Assembly: GCA_003990745.1 (NCBI GenBank)
Contig: RBNI01006461.1
Location: forward strand, 1-11,302
DNA length: 11,302 bases
DNA from: Jimgerdemannia flammicorona
Lineage: Eukaryota; Mucoromycota; Endogonomycetes; Endogonales; Endogonaceae
Reading direction: 5' to 3'
Shown here: positions 1 through 6,784 of the stretch, piece after piece
Position numbering within the stretch: position 1 is the first letter of the stretch
Layout of the letters: the number at the start of each line of letters is the position of its first letter
Position numbers and translations under genes: made by a program
The notes under the pieces: model-generated
Told to the model about the DNA's origin: nothing
The model's database searches: none
What the model saw: the letters and a program-made list of their open reading frames with translations, nothing else

Positions 1-101
1 AACAAAAAAAAAATTGCATGAAAATATTATAGAGATGTAAAGAATATTTGAAACAATAATAGCAAAAATTTGGATATTAATAGTATGCAAAATGTATATA
101 T

Positions 102-405
<304 letters not shown>

Positions 406-1056
406 CCAAATATTAATACACTTTTGACTATCACTATATATAAGTATAGTATTACTTTTATATATAATAGTAATAATAATATTATATATATCCAGAAGAT
501 CTCTTGTGAGTACTATAATCCTATCTTCATTATCAATACAATCTACAGATATATATACTAGAGAATTTACTTAATTCACCAGATCATTGACATAACTAAT
601 ATATTCACAAATACTCTCCTTAAGCTTCATTTATAAATTAAATAGCTGAGATTTTAGATAGAATTAATTTGATATAGATACTTATACATGATGATTGCAT
701 AAAATCTCCCACACCTTGTGAGCCATCATAACATACATTATGAGTTTCATTTGAGAATTCAACAATATAAATATAATCTTGCATAATACTTAGTAATTAT
801 TTATAATATTATAATCTTAAATCAATACTTATAACTTTATATACTTCACCAAGCTGCATTTGTCAAAGAGATTCATCATATAGAATACCCAAATGGTGTA
901 ATCTTTCCCATCAAAGATCAGAATGAACCTCTTGGTTGTATTTATGCTTACAACTAAGACTGTATTTCTCATATCTGTTGTGATTAAACCTGTAAAAATG
1001 TTCATGATTGGTATATCCATATTACTAGGCTGATCATCACTTAACATTTCTAGCAT
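406..1056 (-). pseudogene. Decayed Ty1/copia-type retrotransposon gag (UBN2 family)
   Basis: Gag forms the particle in which copia-type elements reverse transcribe their RNA. A single minus-strand frame of 217 codons keeps the order of landmarks of the UBN2/gag family. Near the N-terminus is FDGKDYTIWVFYMMNLF. About 40 codons later comes AHKVWEILCNHH, then ICEYISYVNDLV and CIDNEDRIIVLTRDLL. Only the first 75 codons (829-1056) are open; the rest carries several stops, all TAA. Stops at family-conserved positions, such as VN*VNSL, are readable as CAA (Gln) changed to TAA. Together with the AT-richness this fits decay by C-to-T mutation. No protease, integrase or reverse transcriptase is in the window, and no LTR is visible. 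The left part of the element probably continues beyond position 1 or is lost. The family call is firm; function is excluded by the stops. Confidence 0.82.
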
Positions 1057-1244
1057 AGTGTATATTAAAGAGGTGTTTTTTTCTTAGTGCTAGCAAGGCT
1101 CATAACCTTTGTTGTGAAAGAGAGGTCGATTTTATTGAAGTTGCGTAGGTCGCGTATTTCACGCATTACTGATGAATGACGTAAAACTGATAGAATGGCG
1201 TATGGCGTAAAGTCACGTGCCTACATATCGAGTTGCCATCCCAA
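1057..1244. other. Junction between copia relic and gene cluster
   Basis: Base composition changes here from AT-rich transposon DNA to balanced sequence. I see no gene. Homology to the spacer beside the third GFA copy starts only at about 1245 (the CTAATGGAGCGACGTATC stretch), so 1090-1244 has no partner in this window. Confidence 0.5.
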
Positions 1245-1522
1245 CACTAATGGAGCGACGTATCCTCCTCATAGAAAGATTGGGCCATTGGGTCCTTCCT
1301 AGCGCGACTACGGACCGAGGACTTCAGGCACCGGCAGGAAATTCTCACACCTCAAGGTGGCGCAGATCATGTGAAACTAGTAAGGGCCGTTTGAACCATC
1401 GGGCCACACTAGCTTTAGTACAACGGCATATTTTACAGTTATGACTTGTGATATGCTATGCTTAATGGTGTGTGCAAATATGTTCTGCCTCCTAAAGCCT
1501 CAATCACCCAACCACATTTACC
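1245..1522 (+). promoter_or_regulatory. Upstream region of the intact GFA gene, inverted copy of 5490-5825
   Basis: Read on the minus strand, 5550-5825 matches this stretch in blocks, including CTAATGGAGCGACGTATC, GATTGGGCCATTGGGTC, the CGGACCGAG block, CCTCAAGGTGGCG and GGGCCACACTAGCTTTAGTA. The upstream sequence was therefore duplicated with the gene. It should contain the promoter, but I cannot identify a TATA box or start site with confidence. A 75-codon plus-strand frame at 1217-1444 is not conserved as protein and is not called. Confidence 0.6.
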
Positions 1523-1942
1523 ATGTCCACCACCACGACCCTCGCAGGCGGCTGCCTTTGTGGCGCCCTCCGATACAATCTGATATTCCCTATGGCGAGC
1601 CCGCCTAACTGCTTGCACTGCCACTGTGGGATGTGCAAGAAGTCGACGGGCGCCTACTTCGAGACGTACGTTACCACACCCTACGCCCAGCTCCACTGGA
1701 CGACCGATCGCCGGCCCAAGCAATTCCAAAGCTCCGCCAATGTCAAGCGCGGATTCTGCCCTAATTGCGGATCCCCTCTCACCTTTGAGGCCATCGATGA
1801 CCCAAAGATATCAGTCATCGTTGGGTCCTTGGACGATGTCGACGCCGTGAAGGCCATGTCGCATATCTATTTCGAGAGCGTCGCTAGGGTGGCCAAGGAA
1901 GTCGATAGGGATTTACCAAAGTATCGAGGAGGTGAGTGGTGA
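1523..1942 (+). CDS. GFA/CENP-V domain zinc protein, intact copy
   Basis: A 139-residue protein that is one whole GFA-type domain, the fold of glutathione-dependent formaldehyde-activating enzyme and CENP-V. All zinc ligands expected for the family are present. C11 and C13 (GGCLCGALRY) with C79 and C82 (RGFCPNCGSPL) would bind the structural zinc. C33, C35 and C38 (HCHCGMCKKSTGAYF) would form the second, substrate-side site. Many fungal paralogues exist whose substrates are unknown, so a formaldehyde role should not be assumed. ATG 1523 is chosen because the same start and flank are conserved in both broken copies and the domain begins at once. The length is normal for the family. There is no signal peptide or membrane segment. 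This is the only one of three local copies with an open frame. The C-terminus may be altered by splicing at a GTGAGT site (see findings). Confidence 0.9.
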   Translation: MSTTTTLAGGCLCGALRYNLIFPMASPPNCLHCHCGMCKKSTGAYFETYVTTPYAQLHWTTDRRPKQFQSSANVKRGFCPNCGSPLTFEAIDDPKISVIVGSLDDVDAVKAMSHIYFESVARVAKEVDRDLPKYRGGEW

Positions 1943-2077
1943 GGGTGGGTAGGATTGATGAGGGTCATTATGATTCAGCTGATTCCTGAAAACGTGATGA
2001 TACGAATGATGAGAATTTTCCTTTTGCACAGAGTCCGAATTGATTCAAGAGCCAAAGGCCTGAGCTTATATCCTGAC

Positions 2078-2511
2078 CGAACCCGTGCCGCCCAGGGGTT
2101 CCAATGCTACTCTGAATACACCCACTGTGTTGCATTTGCTCTGGAAAGCATGTCGCATTTTCTGTAATTTTGTTTTCTTCTCCCTTATAACTGTTCGTTT
2201 TATATCCATCCCCCCACACTGATCGCTGATTATGGCAATTTCGTCATCATCGATGTGCTGTCAACCGAGCTTCAACGAGTACAACTTCATTGTCAAACCA
2301 AGATGGCATAGCTGAATATATTCCAATCAAGCCGAATGTGTTCTTAAATCTTTCATATCACAAATATTAATCAATGTTTTGCGGTTTATGAGTTTGAGGT
2401 ATATTTTTTGATGTTACATATAGTTATTACATAAAATATATATACGAAGCTTATTGCGTGTCAAAAGACGCAGACGGACGAAGATCCGAAATAGAGGTCG
2501 TACCTCGGGCC
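2078..2511. other. Spacer (loop) of the inverted repeat, no gene seen
   Basis: No credible gene. From 2085 on it matches 4495 onward in direct orientation, including GTTGCATTTGCTCTGGAAAG and TTCTCCCTTATAACTGTTCG in this copy. The corresponding sequence at 4495 lies directly downstream of the zinc-ribbon-like frame. This is therefore probably old 3' flank of a lost zinc-ribbon copy. Confidence 0.6.
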
Positions 2512-3310
2512 GTCAGAATATAAGCTCAGGCCTTTGACTCTTGAATAAATTCGGACCCTGTGCAAAAGGAAATGTAATAGGAGAAGAGGAGCAGGAGCAA
2601 TCGACAGCAGTAGGAGAATTGAGTCAGCCAAAATCATCATTCGTACCATCACGTTTCAGGAATCAGCTGAATCACAATGACCCTCATCAATCCTACCCAC
2701 CCTCACCACTCACCTCCGCGATACTTTGGTAAATCCCTATCGACTTCCTTGGCCACACTAGCGACGCTCTCGCAATAGATATGCGATCCGCCCTTTACGG
2801 CGTCGACATCGTCCAAGGACCCAACAGTGACTGATATGGTCTGCTTTGGGTTATCGACGAACTCCCAGTGAGAGGGGATCCGCAATCGGGGCAGAATCCG
2901 TGCTTGGCTTTGGCAGAGCTTTATAATTGCTTGGGCCGGCGGTCGGTCGTCCAGTGAAGCTGGGCGTGGGTTATGTGGACGTACGTCGCGAAGTAGGCGC
3001 CCGTCGACTTCTTGCACATCCCGCAGTGGCAGTGCGTGCAACCAGGTGGGCTCGCCGTGGAGAGGATCAGATTGTATCGGAGGGCGCCGCAAAGGCAGCC
3101 ACCTGCGAGGGTCTTGGTGGCGGACATGGTGAGGGTGGTTGGGTGGTTGAGGGTTTAGAGTTTGACCGAGAGACAGAGATAGACGAGAAATTTGCAACAA
3201 CCGAGGGCTAGTCTTTCCAAGGTTAGTTATATAGGGCACATGATGACCTGCGCCACCTGTGACTACTCTTTCATTAATCCTCCGAAGCGAGAGGGTATAT
3301 ACGTTGCTTC
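2512..3310 (-). repeat. Right arm of the inverted repeat (GFA copy 2 and flanks)
   Basis: Reverse complement of the 1245-2077 block, with a deletion in the promoter-side part: the CGGACCGAG and GGGCCACACTAGC blocks seen in copies 1 and 3 are missing here. It contains an extra stretch around 2575-2640 in the 3' flank (AGGAGCAGGAGCAATCG) that copy 1 lacks. Confidence 0.8.
2703..3127 (-). pseudogene. Broken copy 2 of the GFA-domain gene
   Basis: The start and first 68 codons match the intact gene, including GGCLCGALRY and HCHCGMCKKSTGAY. Then a TAA at 2921-2923 replaces the CAA (Gln69) of the intact copy, just before the second zinc-ligand pair. Further on, a frame-changing deletion near the CCTCTCAC stretch and a 6-bp insertion (CAGACC) disturb the region after the FCPDCGSPL motif. 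The C-terminal sequence SVASVAKEVDRDLPKYRGG survives in another frame. A truncated product would lack C79 and C82 and so could not build the structural zinc site. This looks like a dead gene; the Gln-to-stop change is the C-to-T type seen elsewhere in the window. Confidence 0.88.
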
Positions 3311-3623
3311 ATTAAGATGACGCGAAACTTAGATTGACGACCATACTAGGCGAGATATCTAACACAAACCGACTTTTCGCGCCAAAGGGCTGGCGGTAGA
3401 TAACTGTTAAAAAAAAACCCCCCATCATAACAATTGCCGAAATCGAGCGCGTTTAAAATACACATCCTCACGACTGGATTTTTTTTTTTTTTTTTTTTTT
3501 TTTCAGGAGGTTCGTAATATACCCATGAAACGGCATTGGCCTCTATACAATGGTATTATTTACGGCTCAAACCCGGACGCGACAAGACCTTTCATTCGCG
3601 ACTACACATGACTACACATAATA
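3128..3623. other. Intergenic region between GFA copy 2 and mL53 copy I
   Basis: No gene seen. It has an A9C6 run near 3409-3423 where unit II carries a (TAA)16 microsatellite, and a T25 run at 3479-3503 where unit II has T15. Divergent or shared promoter elements may lie here, but none is recognisable. Confidence 0.6.
3479..3503. repeat. Poly(T) tract, 25 bases
   Basis: A T25 run directly before CAGGAGGTTC. The homologous position in unit II (6049-6063) has T15 before the same CAGGAGGTTC, so the tract predates the duplication and has changed length since. Confidence 0.9.
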
Positions 3624-4058
3624 TCACGCGTTCACGTCCTGTTTCTCCTGCAGCTTCTTCCCATGTCTGTCCAAGATTATAATTACACCAACACCATCAA
3701 TATTCATTCTGCCGACTTGAAGCCCCAGTTTCTTACCATCGCCTGTGTCGTGTGTATTCGATTTGTACATGAGAATGCGAAAGATCGACGAGATGCAACG
3801 AAACAAAATTGAGGGAAGAGGACGTGGACCGTAAACGTACGATATGTCACATTTATACTCGGCTTCGGGTCCACATCCGACAATATCGTCTGAGAGCCGG
3901 GTTAGCGATCCTTGCCTTATCGGTCATAGTTCGCTCGAGGAACAGCCTTGCAGAACCCAGAAATACGATGAGGGAGATGAAAATAGCCTAGGTGGATTAG
4001 CTGTTACACTAAAAGGAACTAAGGCCACTCTAATCTCGTTGATATGCTTCATCAACAT
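3624..4058 (-). pseudogene. Broken copy of the mitochondrial ribosomal protein mL53 gene
   Basis: Same exon order as the intact-looking copy at 6196-6661. Exon 1 begins with two in-frame ATGs and reads MLMKHINEIRVALVPFSVTA; the differences from the other copy are conservative (Val/Ile, Lys/Arg). The end of exon 1 and the start of intron 1 are deleted, so the GT donor is gone. Exon 2 has a net deletion after NPAL that shifts the frame before the LSDVD-equivalent stretch. Exon 3 is open to its stop at 3624 and retains DGKKL and LDRHGKKLQEKQ. The DRH triplet typical of mL53 proteins survives here but not in the other copy. Losing both a splice site and the frame makes a functional product unlikely. 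Confidence 0.72.
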
Positions 4059-4181
4059 GGTTGGGTATTGGTTTGTCGTAAAGATAGTAAAGTCCGTTGT
4101 TTACAGAGGGGGCTTCGGTAACATTGATTCACTTCTCCGCCAATTCCCGGTTGCAGGCAAACTCCCCGAAAACGATAATTT

Positions 4182-4412
4182 ATGACTTCATCGGTCACGA
4201 CCATCCCGTCGAACCCTGCTGTACCCATCGACCTCATCTGCCCTTGCTGCGCGGAGGGCATCTGTCTTGTCTGCAAGGGCGGCACTGGTCGCTTGAAGAT
4301 TGCCAAGGTCTGCCCCTAGTGTAGCAAGTACATCCCTTTTGAAGCTGACACATGCCCGGAGTGCATGGATGTGGTACCATTTTTCGCGTTGTGGAAGCCC
4401 GGTTCTCCGTAG
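4182..4412 (+). pseudogene. Small zinc-ribbon-like Cys-rich protein, frame interrupted by one TAG
   Basis: A frame of 76 codons from ATG 4182 with one internal TAG at 4317-4319. Before it: PIDLICPCCAEGICLVCKGG, that is CPCC then CxxC followed by KGGTGR. After it: CSKYIPFEADTCPEC, ending VVPFFALWKPGSP. The stop falls inside a CPxC pair, so the cysteine pattern continues across it in the same frame. This is strong evidence that the frame once coded throughout. A CAG-to-TAG or a GAG/AAG-to-TAG change would explain it. The pattern of paired cysteines suggests binding of two zinc ions; CxxCKGGTGR is reminiscent of DnaJ-type zinc repeats, but I do not recognise the family and assign no function. 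An in-frame TAA lies two codons upstream of ATG. It is unique in the window, between the two duplication units, and was probably lost from unit I and the inverted block. Confidence 0.6.
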
Positions 4413-5118
4413 TGCTTTGGGTTGGCATGGTTGTGATTGCGGGTTTTCCATTGCGTGCATGACAATATATGCTTTATTATATTTTTGTTATCTAGTGCCA
4501 TCCAAGGTTTCCAATGTTGCTCTGAACCCACCCACTGTGTTGCGTTTGCTGAAAAGCATGTCGCATTTTCTGTATTTTTGTTTTCTCCTCCCTTATAACT
4601 GTTCGTTTTATATACATATCTCCCTTCACTAATCAATAATTATGCATCACACGAGTTGTTTTCGATCGCCATGCCAATTTCCTGACAAATTTGTCGGCTT
4701 AAATATCCCTTCAATGTGCTATCAACTGGACTCCAGCGAGTACAATAACATCGACGTTCAAGATGGCATAGCTGAATATACTCCAGTCAACTTAACTCTT
4801 TCATGCCACACATGTTGGCCAACGGTTTGTGGTTCACGGGATTGAGATATATTTGGCGACCTTACATGTAGTTATTACATATATATATACGAAGCTTGTT
4901 GCGTGCCAAAAGACGCACGAAATATTGATGGTACTTCGGGCTCGGTCAGGATATAAGCTCAGGCCTTTGGTTCTTGAATAAATTCGAACTCTGTGCAAAA
5001 GGAAAATGCAATAGGAGAGCGGGGGTAAGATGAACGGGATCCAGGTAATCGTCATTCGTAACATCGCATTTTCATGAATCAACTGAATCGCAATGACCCT
5101 CATCAATCCTACCCACCC
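4413..5118. other. Intergenic region downstream of the zinc-ribbon frame
   Basis: No gene seen. From 4495 it is unit II sequence matching 2085 onward. Short frames here (for example 4642-4845 +) have no conserved counterpart in unit I. The stretch probably holds the 3' ends of the converging zinc-ribbon and GFA transcripts, but I cannot point to a sure polyadenylation signal. Confidence 0.5.
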
Positions 5119-5488
5119 TCACCACTCACCTCCGTGATACTTTGGTAAATCCCTATCGACTTCCTTGGCCACCCTAGCGATATTTTCGTAAAAGAGATGC
5201 GAGCCGACCTTCACGGCGTCAACATCGTCCAATGACCCAACAATGACTCATACGGGTTATCGACGGGCTCCCAGGTGGGGGGATCCGCAATTGGGAACGG
5301 CGGTTGGTCGTCCAGTGGAGTTGGGCGTGGGTTGTGGGAACGTACGTCTCGAAGTAGGCACCCGTCGACTTTTTGCACACCCCGCAGTAGCAGTGCATGC
5401 AGTCGGGTGGACTCGCCTTGGGAAAGGCCAGATTGTATCGGAGGGCACCGCAAAGGCAGCCGCCTGCGAGGGTCGTGGTGGTGGACAT
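5119..5488 (-). pseudogene. Broken copy 3 of the GFA-domain gene
   Basis: Starts exactly like the intact copy (MSTTTTLAGGCLCGALRYNL) and stays in frame to HWTTNRR. About 50 bp are then deleted, corresponding to the PKQFQSSANVKRGFC part. This removes the first cysteine of the second zinc pair and shifts the frame; the reading then stops after IGRC. The catalytic-side motif also differs, CYCGVC for CHCGMC. The C-terminal VAKEVDRDLPKY sequence remains in another frame down to the conserved 3' flank. The two broken copies carry different lesions, so each decayed on its own after duplication. Confidence 0.88.
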
Positions 5489-5918
5489 GGTGAAGGTGAG
5501 GGTTTAGAATTTGGCCGAGGGTCTTTTTGCCAAGGAAGAACATATTTGTACACGTCATAAGGCATAACTATTAAATATGTCACTTACTAAAGCTAGTGTG
5601 GCCCGACGGTTTCCGAGCCTTACTAATTAGTTTATACCTTTGCCAAAGGTAGGACACGACCTACGCCACCTTGAGGTCTGAAGGCTTCAGGGTTTCTCGG
5701 TCCGTAATCGACCCAATGGCCCAATCTTTCAGCTTTCAGGAGTTACTATTATTAATCCTCTTCCCGAGAGTCTGGAGCGAGACGCGGATTCCGTCCATGA
5801 GGAAGATACGTCGCTCCATTAGAAATTGATGACGCGAAACTTAGATTGGTAACCATACACGGCGAGATATCTAACGCAAAGCAACTTTTCGCGCAAAAGG
5901 GCTGTCAGCAGGTAACTG

Positions 5919-5920
<2 letters not shown>

Positions 5921-5968
<48 letters not shown>
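5921..5968. repeat. (TAA)16 microsatellite
   Basis: Sixteen perfect TAA units follow GGTAACTGGT. The same site in unit I has a short A run followed by C6 after GATAACTGT, so the microsatellite arose, or was lost, after duplication. Confidence 0.95.
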
Positions 5969-5969
<1 letters not shown>

Positions 5970-6048
5970 CAACTATCACAACAATTGTCGAAAATCGAGC
6001 GCGTTCAAAACGTCAATCAAAATGGCACGTCCTCACGACTGGAAATTG

Positions 6049-6063
6049 TTTTTTTTTTTTTTT
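6049..6063. repeat. Poly(T) tract, 15 bases
   Basis: Counterpart of the T25 tract at 3479-3503, with the same right flank CAGGAGGTTC. Confidence 0.9.
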
Positions 6064-6195
6064 CAGGAGGTTCAACTTCTTATGATATACCCATGAAACG
6101 GCATTGACTTCTATGTATACAATGATATTATTTACGACTCAAACCCGGAAGCGACAAGACCTTTCACTCACGACCACACATGACTACACAGAATA

Positions 6196-6661
6196 TCACG
6201 CGGTCGCGTCCTGTTCCTCCTGTAGCTTCTTCGCATGCTTGTTCACAATCATAATCACGCTATCAATATTCATCTCGCCGGCTTGAACCTCCAGCTTCTT
6301 ACCATCGCCTATGTCATGTGGATGATTTGTACATGAGAATGCGAAAGATCGACGAGATGCAACGAAACAAAATCGAGGGAAGAGACGTGGACCGTCAACG
6401 TACGATATGTCACATTTATGCTCGGCTTCGCGTCCACATCCGACAATATCGTCGTAGAGACCTTGAGAGCCGGGTTAGCTATCCTTGCCTTATCGGTCAT
6501 AATTCGCGCGAGGAACAGCCTTGCGGAATCCAGAAATACGATGAGGAAGGTGAAAATGACAAATGTTTCAATGAGATATTTAATAACTACCTCGACGATT
6601 TAGCTGTTATACTAAAAGGAGCTAAGGTCACTTTAACTTCGTTGATGTGCTTCATTAACAT
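6196..6661 (-). CDS. Mitochondrial large-subunit ribosomal protein mL53 (yeast MRPL44 family), three exons
   Basis: Proposed exons on the minus strand are 6591-6661, 6404-6519 and 6196-6308. The introns are 6520-6590 (GTAGTT...GCAAG) and 6309-6403 (GTACGT...CATAG). Joined, they give 99 residues; yeast-type mL53 proteins are about 100. The product would sit in the mitochondrial large ribosomal subunit. Exon 1 gives MLMKHINEVKVTLAPFSITA. The first splice joins it to RLFLARIMTDKARIANPAL, and the second creates INVTYRDGKKLEV, followed by MNIDSVIMIVNKHAKKL. The layout EVxVxxxPFS, RLFLxxI, then a short beta stretch followed by xDGKxL and a C-terminal helix, is that of the family as I know it. A hydrophobic-looking stretch in the unspliced frame (FVIFTFLIVFL) is simply intron 1. 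The start could be ATG 6655 instead. Odd: NKH replaces the usual DRH. The splice sites are inferred, not shown by transcripts. Confidence 0.74.
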
Positions 6662-6730
6662 GGTCGGGTCTGGCTTGTAAAGAGAGTTAAGTCCGTTGTT
6701 TACAGGGCAGGGCTTCGGTGACGTTGATTT

Positions 6731-6784
6731 CGGACAATGACACGTGATCTAGCAGTCCTTATTGAAATCAAGTAATAATTCAAG
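6731..6784. other. Junction between gene cluster and tandem repeat
   Basis: Short segment with CACGTGATC; no gene. It marks where homology to unit I ends and the A/B repeat begins. Confidence 0.5.

Larger units (their letters stand above)
1245..2077 (+). repeat. Left arm of large inverted repeat (GFA gene and flanks)
   Basis: This block is repeated in inverted orientation at 2512-3310 and again at 4925-5825. Homology spans the promoter side, the whole GFA frame and about 130 bp of 3' flank, ending near the conserved GGCCTGAGCTTATAT stretch (2058-2072). With the nearest copy it forms a palindrome-like arrangement whose loop is 2078-2511. The arms are diverged by many substitutions and indels, so the duplication is not recent. 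Confidence 0.85.
2085..4130. repeat. Tandem duplication, unit I (about 2.0 kb)
   Basis: Direct repeat of 4495-6730. Shared landmarks occur in the same order: CCACTGTGTTGC; the ATACGAAGCTT and AAAGACGCA block; the GFA copy on the minus strand; GACGCGAAACTTAGATTG; a T run followed by CAGGAGGTTC; CCCATGAAACGGCATTG; the mL53 copy; and GGGCTTCGGTAAC. The offset drifts from about 2,410 to 2,597 bp because of indels. In this unit both resident genes are broken. Confidence 0.9.
5489..6195. other. Intergenic region between GFA copy 3 and the mL53 gene
   Basis: No gene seen. The part up to about 5825 is the upstream region of GFA copy 3, matching 1245-1522 in inverted orientation. The part from 5830 matches 3318 onward in unit I. 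A (TAA)16 microsatellite and a T15 run lie inside. Confidence 0.6.
4495..6730. repeat. Tandem duplication, unit II (about 2.2 kb)
   Basis: Direct repeat of 2085-4130 in the same order and orientation. It differs by a longer promoter-side spacer next to GFA, a (TAA)16 microsatellite, and an mL53 gene that keeps its splice sites and frame. Its right end, after ACGTTGATT at about 6730, abuts unrelated repeat DNA. The left copy instead continues into the zinc-ribbon frame. Confidence 0.9.

Noticed and set aside
1217..1444. 75-codon plus-strand frame upstream of the intact GFA gene
   Set aside because: The homologous sequence at 5550-5825 does not keep the frame, and there is no domain. It is more likely promoter DNA.
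2927..3211. Plus-strand frames opposite the GFA copies (also 5243-5560 +, 1439-1729 -)
   Set aside because: They are antisense shadows of the GFA genes, Gly/Arg/Val-rich without domain features, and exist because the gene is GC-rich.
5921..5968. TAA repeats as a CRISPR-like or origin repeat
   Set aside because: It is a plain trinucleotide microsatellite without spacers. No CRISPR array, tRNA or rRNA was seen anywhere in the window.
6520..6590. Hydrophobic segment FVIFTFLIVFL taken as a membrane helix of a minus-strand protein
   Set aside because: It disappears as intron 1 once the mL53 exons are joined, and the join restores the family layout.
6318..6680. 120-codon plus-strand open frame
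   Set aside because: It lies antisense to the spliced mL53 gene, and in unit I the matching frame is broken and shifted. It reads as protein only by overlap.
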